A DNA stretch of 64,000 nt from Bacteroidales bacterium UBA5833 (GTDB lineage: Bacteria > Bacteroidota > Bacteroidia > Bacteroidales > Lentimicrobiaceae): contig DJGZ01000042.1 in the NCBI GenBank assembly GCA_002433025.1, positions 54,265 through 118,264 of the forward strand. Reading direction: 5' to 3'. Position numbers and translations under genes: made by a program. Below, piece after piece: positions 41,348-51,235 of this stretch (its first letter is position 1; each line of letters starts with the position of its first letter). Below the pieces are notes generated by a model, which worked only from the letters and a program-made list of their open reading frames with translations, had not been told where the DNA came from and did no database searches.

Positions 41348-42739
41348 ATGAATTATGATGTAATAGTAATCGGCTCAGGCCCCGGCGGTTACGTTGCCGC
41401 AATAAGGGCTTCACAATTGGGTATGAAAGTTGCCGTTGTTGAACGCGCGGAACTTGGCGGAATCTGTCTTAACTGGGGATGTATCCCTACCAAGGCCCTG
41501 CTTAAGAGCGCCCAGGTTTACGGATACTTGTCCCATGCCGCCGATTACGGCGTTTCGGTGAGCGGCGATATCAAGGCCGACTTTGAGGCAATGGTCAAAC
41601 GCAGCCGCGGTGTGGCTGAAGGGATGAGTAAAGGCATTCAGTTCCTATTCAAGAAAAATAAAATACATCATATTGCCGGCACCGGAAAACTAAAATCCGG
41701 TAAAGCGGTGGAAGTAACAGACGCCGAAGGCAAAAAGACGGATTATCAGGCCAATCACATCATCCTGGCTACCGGGGCCCGTTCGCGGGAACTGCCCAAC
41801 CTTAAGCAGGACGGCAAGAAAATCATCGGCTACCGCGAAGCCATGACGCTCGATAAACAGCCGGAGAGCATGGTCGTTGTCGGTTCGGGCGCCATTGGTT
41901 CGGAATTTGCCTACTTCTATCATACCATCGGCACCCGGGTAACCCTGGTTGAGTTTATGCCCAATGTGGTTCCCGTAGAAGATGAAGAGGTCTCAAAACA
42001 GCTGGAGCGCAGTTTTAAAAAGTCCGGCATGAAGGTGATGACTTCCTCAACGGTTGAATCGGTTGATACCTCTGGTGATCTATGTAAAGTTACCGTTAAA
42101 ACGAAAAAAGGGGAGGAAATCATAGAAGCGGAAATAGTGCTTTCGGCGGTTGGTATCTCCACTAATCTTGAAGGGCTGGGCCTTGAAGAAACCGGTGTTG
42201 CCATTGACAAGGGAAAGGTTGTGGTGGATGATTTCTACAAAACCAGTGTTGACGGGGTGTATGCCATCGGCGACATTGTGCACGGACCCGCACTGGCCCA
42301 TGTTGCTTCGCATGAGGGCATTCTCTGTGTCGAAAAAATTGCCGGCAAACATGTTGAGCCCCTTGATTACGGAAATATTCCGGGCTGCACCTATACCCAG
42401 CCTGAAATTGCTTCGGTGGGGATGACCGAGAAAGCTGCCCGTGAAGCAGGATATGATATCAAAGTCGGAAAATTCCCCTATTCGGCATCTGGTAAAGCCA
42501 GCGCTGCCGGATCGAAAGAGGGTTTTGTAAAGGTTATTTTCGATGCAAAATACGGTGAATGGCTTGGGGCACATATGATTGGCGATAATGTAACAGAGAT
42601 GATCGCCGAGGTGGTGGTAGCCCGCAAACTGGAAACTACCGGCGAAGAGATCATCAAAGCAGTCCACCCCCACCCTACCATGTCGGAAGCAGTAATGGAA
42701 GCGGTTGCCGCTGCTTATGATGAAGTAATCCACATTTAA
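41348..42739 (+). CDS. lpdA: Dihydrolipoyl dehydrogenase (E3 / L protein)
   Basis: The 463-aa flavoprotein reoxidises dihydrolipoamide with NAD+ for 2-oxoacid dehydrogenases and the glycine cleavage system. It has the N-terminal FAD dinucleotide fold (VIVIGSGPGGYVAAIRASQLG) and the redox disulfide GGICLNWGCIPTKALL (Cys40 and Cys45). The NAD fold follows (MVVVGSGAIGSEFAYFYHTIGTRVTLVE), then the second FAD motif (VDGVYAIGDIV). In the dimer domain, HPHPTMSEAVMEA supplies the catalytic His-Glu pair. No E1 or E2 gene is adjacent. With gcvP at 2.3 kb it could serve glycine cleavage. Confidence 0.97.
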   Translation: MNYDVIVIGSGPGGYVAAIRASQLGMKVAVVERAELGGICLNWGCIPTKALLKSAQVYGYLSHAADYGVSVSGDIKADFEAMVKRSRGVAEGMSKGIQFLFKKNKIHHIAGTGKLKSGKAVEVTDAEGKKTDYQANHIILATGARSRELPNLKQDGKKIIGYREAMTLDKQPESMVVVGSGAIGSEFAYFYHTIGTRVTLVEFMPNVVPVEDEEVSKQLERSFKKSGMKVMTSSTVESVDTSGDLCKVTVKTKKGEEIIEAEIVLSAVGISTNLEGLGLEETGVAIDKGKVVVDDFYKTSVDGVYAIGDIVHGPALAHVASHEGILCVEKIAGKHVEPLDYGNIPGCTYTQPEIASVGMTEKAAREAGYDIKVGKFPYSASGKASAAGSKEGFVKVIFDAKYGEWLGAHMIGDNVTEMIAEVVVARKLETTGEEIIKAVHPHPTMSEAVMEAVAAAYDEVIHI

Positions 42740-42790
42740 TAAATCATTCTCCGGAACTTCTCCGGTATCCCGGGGAAGTTCCTTTCTGCC

Positions 42791-43333
42791 ATGGAAATCG
42801 TAAAAACCGGAATTCCGGATGTTCTGATCATCAAACCCAGGGTTTATAATGATGACCGCGGGTATTTCTTCGAATCCTATAACCGGAGCGATTTTGCTGC
42901 CGCCGGTATTGATGCGGATTTTTTACAGGACAATGAAAGCCGGTCGATGAAAGGCGTCCTGCGCGGTCTGCATTTCCAGAAACCGCCGTATGCCCAGGGG
43001 AAGCTCGTGAGGGTAGTCAGCGGGGCCGTACTTGATGTGGCCGTTGACCTGAGGAGAAACTCGCCCTGGTTCGGCAAATGGGTTTCTGTAGAACTCACGG
43101 ATCAAAACAAATGGATGTGCTGGATCCCCGCCGGTTTCGCCCACGGATTTATCTCTCTGGAAGACAATACCGTATTCATTTATAAATGCACCAACGTTTA
43201 TAACGCTGCCTCCGAAGGCAGTGTACGCTGGAATGATCCCGACCTGAATATCAACTGGGGGAATATCAGTCCGGTACTCTCGCCCAAAGATCAGGCTGCG
43301 CCGCTTCTCAGGGACCTCGGGAATATTTTCTGA
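42791..43333 (+). CDS. rfbC: dTDP-4-dehydrorhamnose 3,5-epimerase
   Basis: The 180-aa cupin-fold enzyme converts dTDP-4-keto-6-deoxyglucose to the 4-keto-rhamnose form in dTDP-L-rhamnose synthesis for surface polysaccharide. The motifs are present: DDRGYFFESYNRSDF, QDNESRSMKGVLRGLHFQ with catalytic His61, GKLVRVVSGAVLDVAVDLR, and IPAGFAHGFISLEDNTVFIYKCTN with the catalytic Tyr131. The other rhamnose genes (rfbA, B, D) are not here. The gene follows lpdA by 51 bases and precedes a transglycosylase gene, so it may be cotranscribed with unrelated functions. Confidence 0.96.
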   Translation: MEIVKTGIPDVLIIKPRVYNDDRGYFFESYNRSDFAAAGIDADFLQDNESRSMKGVLRGLHFQKPPYAQGKLVRVVSGAVLDVAVDLRRNSPWFGKWVSVELTDQNKWMCWIPAGFAHGFISLEDNTVFIYKCTNVYNAASEGSVRWNDPDLNINWGNISPVLSPKDQAAPLLRDLGNIF

Positions 43334-43474
43334 AGCACAAACGGGCCAGCAGCCATGCACAGGATCGGAGATATTGTCCGGCATTTTAATATTTATACCG
43401 GCATCCCGGGTAATAACAGGCATAGAATTTCGTTTGAATTTTACAGGACTAAAGTCCGTATAAGCTGGCTCATC

Positions 43475-44503
43475 ATGAACAAAAAAATATCAATCACGAT
43501 CCTCAGCGCGATCGTCTTTTTTGCTGCCGTTGTTGTATCACTCCGCTTTATCCCGGGCGGTCAGAAGCACGACGAGCAGTACAAAGAGCAATTCTCAATT
43601 CACAACCGGGCTTATGCGGTGCCTCTGCCTGAAGAAATTTCTTTTGCCGGTGAGCCTGCCCCAATGGATTTGTACTACGTTCGCGAGGGGCTTGACCGCG
43701 AACTTCTGGTAAACACCTACTGGCACTCTAACACCATATTATTGCTTAAACGGGCAGCGCGGTATTTTCCGGTAATTGAACCCGTGCTGAAAGCAAATGG
43801 TGTGCCCGATGATTTCAAATATGTCGCACTGATTGAGAGCGGGTTGATGAATGTGGTATCCCCCTCGAATGCAGCCGGTTTCTGGCAGTTTCTCGACAAG
43901 ACGGGTCGTCAGTACGGGCTTGAGGTGACCGAGCAGGTGGATGAAAGATACAATCACAAAAAATCAACCGAAGCTGCCTGCCGTTACCTGAAAGACGCCT
44001 ATAAGCAACTGAACAACTGGACACTCGCCGCAGCATCATACAATGCGGGACAGGGCCGCATAACCCGTGAAGTGTCAAGACAATCTGCAGATAATTATTA
44101 TGATCTTTACCTTAATCAGGAGACTTCGCGGTATATTTTCAGGATACTGGCGCTGAAGCTGATCTATGAAGATCCGACCGCTTACGGTTTCTATCTGCGC
44201 GAGAAGGATTTATATCCTCCGTTTAAAACCATTTCAGTCATTGTTGATACAAATATTACGGATCTCATTAACTTTGCAGCCCGGCAGAAAGTGAATTACC
44301 GTATCCTCAAGGAGTTCAATCCCTGGCTCAGGACCGATCAGCTGAAGGTTGCTCCGGGCAAAAACTATGTAATAGATTTACCTGAAGATGGATATACCGG
44401 TTACACCAAATTGCAGAAAGGGTTGCAGAACGGAGAGGAAATTTTTGGCCGTAAGGCAGACAACAGGCCTGACAAATCCTCTTCGGGAGAAGCAGGGGAA
44501 TAG
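43475..44503 (+). CDS. Membrane-bound lytic murein transglycosylase, MltD-like
   Basis: The frame opens at 43355, but the ATG at 43475 gives a signal or anchor segment (MNKKISITILSAIVFFAAVVVSLRF) and is preferred, for 342 aa. It cleaves peptidoglycan between MurNAc and GlcNAc. The SLT domain (about 75-235) shows FKYVALIESGLMN with the catalytic Glu, SPSNAAGFWQFLDKTGRQYGL and TLAAASYNAGQGRI. A C-terminal LysM-like segment (VNYRILKEFNPWL...LKVAPGKNYVIDLP) would bind the glycan. It ends six bases before the uvrA start. Confidence 0.92.
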   Translation: MNKKISITILSAIVFFAAVVVSLRFIPGGQKHDEQYKEQFSIHNRAYAVPLPEEISFAGEPAPMDLYYVREGLDRELLVNTYWHSNTILLLKRAARYFPVIEPVLKANGVPDDFKYVALIESGLMNVVSPSNAAGFWQFLDKTGRQYGLEVTEQVDERYNHKKSTEAACRYLKDAYKQLNNWTLAAASYNAGQGRITREVSRQSADNYYDLYLNQETSRYIFRILALKLIYEDPTAYGFYLREKDLYPPFKTISVIVDTNITDLINFAARQKVNYRILKEFNPWLRTDQLKVAPGKNYVIDLPEDGYTGYTKLQKGLQNGEEIFGRKADNRPDKSSSGEAGE

Positions 44504-44509
44504 ACCATC

Positions 44510-47383
44510 ATGATCAGCAGAGATTTGAATACAGAATATACAGAAACAGCCGCAGAAGAATTTCCGGATCCGAGACTTGAGATTTTCGGGGCAAGGGTGC
44601 ATAACCTGCAGAACATTGACCTGAGCATCCCGCGCAATAAGCTTGTTGTTATTACCGGCCTGAGCGGAAGCGGAAAATCATCCATTGCGTTCGACACTAT
44701 ATATGCCGAAGGCCAGCGCAGGTATATGGAAACCTTCTCGGCGTATGCCAGGCAGTTTATCGGAAATCTTGAGCGGCCCGATGTAGACGAGATTACCGGA
44801 CTCAGCCCGGTTATTTCCATTGAGCAGAAATCGACTTCACGTAACCCCCGGTCCACGGTGGGGACCATCACTGAAATATACGATTTCCTGAGGTTGCTAT
44901 TTGCCAGGGCTTCTGACGCCGTATCTCCCGTAACCGGGCTGCCGCTGGTGAAATATACAGAACAACAGATCATTGAGCTGATCCGGGAGGATTATGCTGA
45001 AAAGGACGTTCTTTTGCTTGCCCCGTTGATCAAAGGCCGCAAGGGTCATTACCGCGAACTGTTCGAACAGTTGCGGAGACAGGGGTTCCTGAGGGCGCGC
45101 ATCGACGGTGAACTGCGCGAGATCAGTTTCGGCCTGCAGCTGGATCGCTATAAAACCCATGACATAGAACTGGTTGTCGACAAGATCAGTTTAAAAGGCA
45201 GGTCGGCCGAGCGGCTGCATGCATCCGTGCAAACAGCCATGCGCCACGGCAAAGGCAGCATGATGCTGATTGATCTTCAGGATTCGAAGGAGCGGTACTT
45301 CAGCAAAAAACTGATGGACCCGGCAACCGGCTTTGCGTTCGACGAGCCTGAACCCAACTCATTCTCCTTCAACTCACCTTACGGCGCCTGTCCTCACTGT
45401 AACGGCCTGGGTACGATTACCGAAATTGACATCAAGAAGATAATTCCCGACCCTGGCAGGAATATCCGTAAAGGCGGGATCGCACCCATGGGTGAGGCCA
45501 AAGGCACCTGGATATTCAGGCAGATTGAAGCCCTGGGTGAAAAATACGGCTTTACCCTTGACACGCCCATTAATGAAATTCCCGAAGCGGCTATCAATGC
45601 CATTCTTTACGGAACGGATGAGGTACTCAGGGTAAAGAACGAGTACCTGGGCGTAACCTCTTCCTATTCACTGAATTTTGAAGGCATTGTTACCTATATC
45701 ACCAATCAGGCGGCTGAAAGCAGTTCGGGAGCGGTAAAAAAGTGGGCCGGAAACTTTATGAACCTGCGGCAGTGCCCCGAATGCGGGGGCGCCAGGCTGA
45801 AAAAAGAGTCGCTGAATTTCAAAATCAACGGAAAAACCATTGCCGAGCTTGCATCCCTTGACCTGACGTTGCTTGACGAATGGTTTGAAAATGAACACAC
45901 CTTCCCCGATCCTAAAAAGCGGGCTGTGGCCCATGAGATCGTCAGGGAAATCAGGACACGGATCCGGTTTCTGCTGGATGTCGGCCTTGATTACCTCACT
46001 TTAAACAGAAAAGCCGGCAGCCTGTCGGGTGGTGAAGCCCAGCGCATCAGGCTGGCTACGCAGATCGGCTCGCAACTTGTCGGGGTATTATATATCCTCG
46101 ACGAGCCAAGCATAGGCCTGCATCAGCGCGACAATCAGCGGTTGATCAAGGCTTTGAAGGACCTGCGTGACATAGGCAATTCGGTGATTGTGGTGGAACA
46201 TGACAAGGATATGATCCTTTCATCGGATTTCATTGTGGATATCGGTCCCGGCGCAGGCCGGCACGGCGGAAAAATTGTCGCGACAGGCACCCCTGAAGAG
46301 ATGCTGCAATGTAAATCTATTACCTGTTGTTATCTGAACGGAAAAAAGCAGATCAGCATCCCACCGGTCAGGCGTGTTGGCAACGGACAGCGGATTGTAT
46401 TGAAAGGTGCATCCGGCAATAATCTTCAGCATGTTGACCTGTCGCTGCCCCTGGGCCTGTTTATATGCGTTACAGGGGTATCCGGAAGCGGAAAATCAAC
46501 GCTGATTAATGAAACACTCTATCCCATACTGAGTCAGCATTTCTATCGATCCGACAAGAAACCGCTGCCTTACGAAAGCGTCAAAGGGCTGGAGCACCTT
46601 GACAAAGTTATTGAAATCGATCAATCGCCGATAGGAAGAACGCCCAGGTCAAATCCGGCCACTTACACCGGAGTGTTTGATGAAATCAGGAAATTGTTTG
46701 CCTCGCTGCCGGAATCAAAGATCCGCGGATATCAGGCAGGCAGGTTTTCATTCAATGTAAAGGGCGGTCGCTGCGAAACTTGCAAGGGGGCCGGAGTCAG
46801 GGTAATTGAAATGAACTTCCTCCCGGATGTGCAGGTTCCGTGCGAATCGTGCGGCGGCAAACGATATAACCGTGAAACCCTGGAAGTGAGGTACAAGGGG
46901 AAATCGATCAATGATGTGTTAAACCTGACCATCAATCAGGCCGTAGAGTTTTTTGAAAATATTCCGTTCATTCTTCAGAAAATAAGGACACTCAAGGAAG
47001 TCGGACTTGGTTATATCACCCTGGGGCAGCAATCCACCACACTATCCGGCGGTGAAGCACAAAGGGTGAAACTGGCCACGGAACTTTCGAAAAAAGACAC
47101 CGGAAAAACCCTGTATATCCTGGACGAGCCAACAACCGGGCTGCATTTTGAAGATGTAAATGTACTGCTGGGTGTGCTTAACCGCCTGGTTGACAGGGGA
47201 AATACGGTGCTGGTCATTGAACACAATATGGAAGTCATCAAAGTAGCCGATCACATCGTTGATTTGGGACCTGGCGGAGGAAAACGCGGCGGAATGATTG
47301 TTGCGGAAGGGACGCCGGAAGAAATTTCCCGAAATTCAAAAAGCACTACAAGTCAATACATTAAAGAGGAACTGAGCAGATAA
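44510..47383 (+). CDS. uvrA: Excinuclease ABC subunit A
   Basis: The 957-aa DNA-damage sensor of nucleotide excision repair loads UvrB at lesions. Both ABC modules are complete: Walker A ITGLSGSGKSSIAFDT and VTGVSGSGKSTLINE, signatures LSGGEAQRIRLA and LSGGEAQRVKLA, and Walker B LYILDEPSIGLHQRD and LYILDEPTTGLHFED. Two zinc-finger Cys clusters are visible (CPHCNGLG / CPECGGARL, and CETCKGAGV / CESCGGKR). The N-terminal 20 residues form a short non-conserved extension; a later start at about residue 20 is possible. It lies six bases after the transglycosylase gene. Confidence 0.98.
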   Translation: MISRDLNTEYTETAAEEFPDPRLEIFGARVHNLQNIDLSIPRNKLVVITGLSGSGKSSIAFDTIYAEGQRRYMETFSAYARQFIGNLERPDVDEITGLSPVISIEQKSTSRNPRSTVGTITEIYDFLRLLFARASDAVSPVTGLPLVKYTEQQIIELIREDYAEKDVLLLAPLIKGRKGHYRELFEQLRRQGFLRARIDGELREISFGLQLDRYKTHDIELVVDKISLKGRSAERLHASVQTAMRHGKGSMMLIDLQDSKERYFSKKLMDPATGFAFDEPEPNSFSFNSPYGACPHCNGLGTITEIDIKKIIPDPGRNIRKGGIAPMGEAKGTWIFRQIEALGEKYGFTLDTPINEIPEAAINAILYGTDEVLRVKNEYLGVTSSYSLNFEGIVTYITNQAAESSSGAVKKWAGNFMNLRQCPECGGARLKKESLNFKINGKTIAELASLDLTLLDEWFENEHTFPDPKKRAVAHEIVREIRTRIRFLLDVGLDYLTLNRKAGSLSGGEAQRIRLATQIGSQLVGVLYILDEPSIGLHQRDNQRLIKALKDLRDIGNSVIVVEHDKDMILSSDFIVDIGPGAGRHGGKIVATGTPEEMLQCKSITCCYLNGKKQISIPPVRRVGNGQRIVLKGASGNNLQHVDLSLPLGLFICVTGVSGSGKSTLINETLYPILSQHFYRSDKKPLPYESVKGLEHLDKVIEIDQSPIGRTPRSNPATYTGVFDEIRKLFASLPESKIRGYQAGRFSFNVKGGRCETCKGAGVRVIEMNFLPDVQVPCESCGGKRYNRETLEVRYKGKSINDVLNLTINQAVEFFENIPFILQKIRTLKEVGLGYITLGQQSTTLSGGEAQRVKLATELSKKDTGKTLYILDEPTTGLHFEDVNVLLGVLNRLVDRGNTVLVIEHNMEVIKVADHIVDLGPGGGKRGGMIVAEGTPEEISRNSKSTTSQYIKEELSR

Positions 47384-47415
47384 CAATAATCCATATTAAT
47401 CTTTGTCATTTTTTT

Positions 47416-47446
47416 TTGATAATTAGTCAGGTTAGCACTATATTTA
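47416..47446 (+). promoter_or_regulatory. Promoter of the LOG-family gene
   Basis: TTTG at 47416-47419 and TATATTTA at 47439-47446 (one mismatch to TAnnTTTG) are 19 bases apart. They lie 50 bases before the ATG at 47496. Confidence 0.5.
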
Positions 47447-47495
47447 CAGCCTTTTTAAATCTCTGTACAGATTTTTTAATCATTATAATTTTACT

Positions 47496-48215
47496 ATGTA
47501 CGCAGAAGGAATCGACGAAGAGGAAAGGATCAGGGAAGCAATAACGCCGAAGAGCTGGAATGAGATCATGACCAGTGATTCATGGGCTGTCTTTAAAATA
47601 ATGGCTGAATTGGTCGACGGTTTTGAAAAAATGGGCAGGATTGGCCCATGTGTTACAATATTTGGTTCAGCACGTACTAAAAGCAACCAGAAATATTACA
47701 AACTGGCAGAAGAAATAGCTTACCTCCTCACCAAAAAAGGATTTGGTATTATTTCAGGTGGCGGCCCCGGCATTATGGAGGCTGCCAATAAAGGAGCTCA
47801 TTTTGGCGGAGGGAAATCGGTAGGGCTCAATATTGAATTGCCTTTTGAACAAAGCTCAAACCCTTTTATCGATCCTGACAAGCTCATCACATTTGATTAT
47901 TTCTTTGTCAGAAAAGTGATGTTCATGAAGTATTCGCAGGGATATATCGTTTTGCCGGGAGGATTTGGCACACTTGATGAACTTTTTGAAGCAATTACAC
48001 TAATCCAGACGCATAAAACCGTCAGGTTTCCTATCGTCCTGGTTTCTACCGATTACTGGAAAGGCCTGATTGACTGGATTCACCACAATATGTTGTCAGA
48101 AAAAAATATCAGCCCCTCCGATCTTGAAATATTTACTTTGGTGGACACCGCTGAAGAAGCTACTGCAATTATTGAGGAATATTACAACAAATACGCGCTT
48201 AAACCCAACTTCTGA
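47496..48215 (+). CDS. LOG-family nucleotide-processing protein (cytokinin-type riboside 5'-monophosphate phosphoribohydrolase)
   Basis: The 239-aa Rossmann-fold protein carries the family signatures GGGPGIMEAANKGAHFGGGKSVGLNIELP and LPGGFGTLDELFEAITLIQTHK (the PGGxGTxxE motif with catalytic Arg/Glu partners; RKVMFMKYSQ supplies the Arg). Members cleave the N-glycosidic bond of nucleoside 5'-monophosphates; older databases mislabel them lysine decarboxylase. An N-terminal extension of about 45 residues precedes the domain. The aspartyl-protease-like gene follows after 56 bases. Confidence 0.93.
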   Translation: MYAEGIDEEERIREAITPKSWNEIMTSDSWAVFKIMAELVDGFEKMGRIGPCVTIFGSARTKSNQKYYKLAEEIAYLLTKKGFGIISGGGPGIMEAANKGAHFGGGKSVGLNIELPFEQSSNPFIDPDKLITFDYFFVRKVMFMKYSQGYIVLPGGFGTLDELFEAITLIQTHKTVRFPIVLVSTDYWKGLIDWIHHNMLSEKNISPSDLEIFTLVDTAEEATAIIEEYYNKYALKPNF

Positions 48216-48271
48216 GACTTGCCGGGAATCAGGTCTTTCAAACGGAAAATTAATCACAAAAAACAAACGAC

Positions 48272-48736
48272 ATGACCTCTTTAAATCTGATTCAGTTGAA
48301 TTTTGAAACCGGTGGATACAATCTGCTGGCCAGGGTAATCATTAATGGCAAACCTGCATTGTTTATGGTAGATACAGGTTCGGCACAGACTGTGCTTGAC
48401 ACAGATCACCTGCAGAAATTTGTCAGTCAGACCGAACTGAAACGCAACCCCCGTAAAAACCTCGCACCGGGAGCTACCAGCGTATACAGCTACATCGCCA
48501 ATATCGACACACTCGAAATCGGATCAGTTGTGATAAAGGATTACAAAGCGACCGCTGTTGACCTGAGTGCGTTGAACCGTTCATTCCGTGGAATGGGTAA
48601 TCCCCAGATTGACGGATTGCTTGGTTGCGACCTGCTCCGTCATTGCAAAGCCACCTTGAAGTTTGAAGAACGCGTTCTGGAACTCGGAGCTCTGGAAGAG
48701 CCAACCGAAGAGCCCAAAAACGCCGTTATCGAATAA
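48272..48736 (+). CDS. Retropepsin-like aspartyl protease family protein
   Basis: The 154-aa single-domain protein carries the catalytic loop ALFMVDTGSAQTVLD (Asp34-Thr-Gly). The expected second half follows: IANIDTLEIGSVVIKDYKATAVDLSALNRSF, then IDGLLGCDLLRHCKATLKF, the hydrophobic-Gly LLG motif of the fold. Like viral retropepsins, one chain supplies half of the active site, so it should act as a dimer. It has no signal peptide. Its last 11 bases overlap the convergent FG-GAP gene. A related domain with a lost active site forms the C-terminus of the OmpA-like protein at 55.2-57.7 kb. Confidence 0.85.
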   Translation: MTSLNLIQLNFETGGYNLLARVIINGKPALFMVDTGSAQTVLDTDHLQKFVSQTELKRNPRKNLAPGATSVYSYIANIDTLEIGSVVIKDYKATAVDLSALNRSFRGMGNPQIDGLLGCDLLRHCKATLKFEERVLELGALEEPTEEPKNAVIE

Positions 48737-50978
48737 CCACCAGTTTAACAGCTGTCTTTGCACGGGGGCTTCCGGCCTTCGTGCAGACTATGCTGTAGAT
48801 GCCGGCAGGGAGATCATTCCAACCGGCTTTTATTGTCTGATGCCCGATGGCAGAAACTGACCTTACCAGGGCGCCGTATACATTTATAATATCCACTGAC
48901 CAGTCTCCGTCAGACAGGATGGTTATATAAGAAAAATCCATCGCCGGGTTGGGCGCAACCAAAACATCGATCCTACGCCCGCCGTACGAATCAGGGATCC
49001 CGGCAGGCCCGGGGTTTTTCCCTTTAAACAGTGCGATGCCGCCGCCGTAATTACCGACAGCCAGGTCGGGATAACCGTCGGCATTCAGGTCTGCTGCCGC
49101 CGGGGATGTGCGGATACCTTCCGAAATGTACATAAAATGATCGTCTGCCTTATTGAACATGGCGCCCGTCTCCGTTGAGAGATTATTGTAACGTGAGATG
49201 ATGCCGGTTTCTGATCCTACCAGCAGATTTAGTTCACCCGATCCGTTGCGGATAAAAGCCGGCACACTATATCCGGTATAGGAAAGCTGAAAGTCGGTAA
49301 CATCCACTCCGCCCCAGAAACCGGTAACCAAACTGAACAAAGGCTCCACGGCGCTTCCCTCATTCCTGTAATATGACAGACGGCCACGACTACTCCCTGT
49401 GATCAGATCGGCATCCCCATCCCCGTCAAAGTCAATTAAAACCGGCGTTGAGAAACTTTCCACCGCTATCTGCTGGTAATCAGGTATAGGCTCGGCGAAA
49501 ACCGGTACAGCCCCCGCCCCGGCAATATTGTCGAAAAACAAAATCTTACCCGAATCGCTTCCCAGCAGCATATCCAAATCTCCATCGCCATCCAGGTCGG
49601 CAAAAGCAGGGTAAGCACCCTGGATTGACAGTGCAGAGATACCGGCAAAATCATCATCGGCAAGCGTAAATTCCGGACTTTCAGCAGTACCGGTATTAAT
49701 AAACAAATATAACCTGCTGTAGTAATAGCATTTTAGCTGCCCCGTATTATTCATGAAGCAGGTATCATAAAGGCCGTAATTACCCGCAACCATATCTGTA
49801 AGGCCATCCCCGTTGACATCCGCGAAAACAGGGTAAGCCCCAAGCCCAATATCTATCATGGTATTCTGAAGGAATGATTTCTCCACAAGCTCAAATTCGG
49901 GTACCGGCCCTGAAGAAACATCTTCATACAGCCATACACAATCAGAACCCCGTGACTTAACCAGACTCGGATCAAACGGAGAGGCTACGAGGTCCTTCCG
50001 CCCTGAGTTGGTGATGTCGATATGCTGAACCAGGGGAAACGACCAGAGGTATACCGGATCAGTTAAAGGATATTGCGGAAGCTGCTCTGTCATCAAAGCC
50101 TCCATATTACTGCCGGCGTTTATCAACGGAGCAGGATCAGGATAATCAACATCGCCCAGCAACAAATCGAGCACCTCATTGCCATCGATATCAATCAGGC
50201 AGAAGGTGGAACCTGTATGCTTGGGATCGTTGGCTGGAGCCCTGAAACCTCCGCCGGCATGACACGTATCGAGGTAAATTATATTCGATTCCGGATTTTC
50301 TGCAAAACGTCCCCAGCAGCCGGTTTCTTTCTGAAAAAGCAATGAATCGGCCGATCCTGTTTCTTCAACTGACACGTTGCGATGCAATTCAACCCAGGAA
50401 CCAAGTCCCCAGAAAGTCAGGATATCCAGATCACCATCCCCGTCGAGATCCGCAATTACCGGATAATCGACATAGGTTACCAGGAGATTGGTGTATATGC
50501 TTCCCTGCAATGAGGTAATGTATGGGTCAACGGCCTTTTCAAACTGTGGGGTATGATCTCCCGTGTTTTTATAAACCATGATTCCTCCGGGAGTATAGGT
50601 AAAAATATCAGGCTTCCCGTCACCGTTGTAATCCGCAACCTGAAACCAATGGTTCATCGCGGGGAAAAAGCGGCGATAGTAAGGTGCATAAGTATATACC
50701 GCATGCTGATCCTGTATGCTGAAAAGAAAAGGCAGCAAACGGTCCCCATGGCGGTCAAAAACAAGCAGATCGTCCAATCCGTCTCCATCCAGATCGAACC
50801 TGCCGAATTGGACATTGTTCAATCCCCCTGCCCAGGCGTTGGGCAAATGCACTCCCTGACGATTTACCGGCAGGTCTGACCATTGCAAAAATCCGAAATC
50901 ATTCAGCGCCTGCCCCCGGGCGTCCGGAAGCAATAATAACAGACTAAGACAGTTAAGCAAGGTTAGAAAATGTTTCAT
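48726..50978 (-). CDS. Secreted FG-GAP/VCBS-repeat protein with type IX secretion sorting domain
   Basis: The 750-aa protein begins with a signal peptide (LNCLSLLLLLPDARGQ). It carries at least six FG-GAP/VCBS-type repeats with calcium-binding Asp loops: FDLDGDGLDDLLVFD, ADLDGDGDLDILTFW, ADVNGDGLTDMVAGNYG, ADLDGDGDLDMLLGSD, IDFDGDGDADLITGSS and ADLNADGYPDLAVGNYG. Together they would form a beta-propeller like integrin alpha heads. The last 75 residues (VAPNPAMDFSYITILS...DIINVYGALVRSV...GWNDLPAGIYSIV...KLVVIR) match a type A C-terminal sorting domain used for outer-membrane export by the T9SS. No enzyme domain is present; a surface adhesion or binding role is inferred. Confidence 0.92.
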   Translation of the reverse strand: MKHFLTLLNCLSLLLLLPDARGQALNDFGFLQWSDLPVNRQGVHLPNAWAGGLNNVQFGRFDLDGDGLDDLLVFDRHGDRLLPFLFSIQDQHAVYTYAPYYRRFFPAMNHWFQVADYNGDGKPDIFTYTPGGIMVYKNTGDHTPQFEKAVDPYITSLQGSIYTNLLVTYVDYPVIADLDGDGDLDILTFWGLGSWVELHRNVSVEETGSADSLLFQKETGCWGRFAENPESNIIYLDTCHAGGGFRAPANDPKHTGSTFCLIDIDGNEVLDLLLGDVDYPDPAPLINAGSNMEALMTEQLPQYPLTDPVYLWSFPLVQHIDITNSGRKDLVASPFDPSLVKSRGSDCVWLYEDVSSGPVPEFELVEKSFLQNTMIDIGLGAYPVFADVNGDGLTDMVAGNYGLYDTCFMNNTGQLKCYYYSRLYLFINTGTAESPEFTLADDDFAGISALSIQGAYPAFADLDGDGDLDMLLGSDSGKILFFDNIAGAGAVPVFAEPIPDYQQIAVESFSTPVLIDFDGDGDADLITGSSRGRLSYYRNEGSAVEPLFSLVTGFWGGVDVTDFQLSYTGYSVPAFIRNGSGELNLLVGSETGIISRYNNLSTETGAMFNKADDHFMYISEGIRTSPAAADLNADGYPDLAVGNYGGGIALFKGKNPGPAGIPDSYGGRRIDVLVAPNPAMDFSYITILSDGDWSVDIINVYGALVRSVSAIGHQTIKAGWNDLPAGIYSIVCTKAGSPRAKTAVKLVVIR

Positions 50979-51160
50979 TTCAGGTCAGTTCTGATCATTC
51001 CAAAACGTAAAAGTAGGCAAAATGAATCATCACATGATAAGGAAAAACCAATAGGTTTAAGAAATCACGGGGATAAAGCGCTGGTTATTGACAGATTAAC
51101 AGCATTAACCGGCAAGCATTCCGGAGGTTTGCGGTGTGAAAAATTCATAAAATAAGCAGG

Positions 51161-51191
51161 TTGGTAATTTCCAATAGAAGTTCTATATTTG
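51161..51191 (+). promoter_or_regulatory. Promoter of secDF
   Basis: TTG at 51161-51163 and TATATTTG at 51184-51191, with a 20-base spacer, form a near-ideal Bacteroidota promoter 44 bases upstream of the ATG at 51236. Confidence 0.7.
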
Positions 51192-51235
51192 CAGGCTCAA
51201 AAAATTAGTCTAATTCAAATAAATAACTAACACAC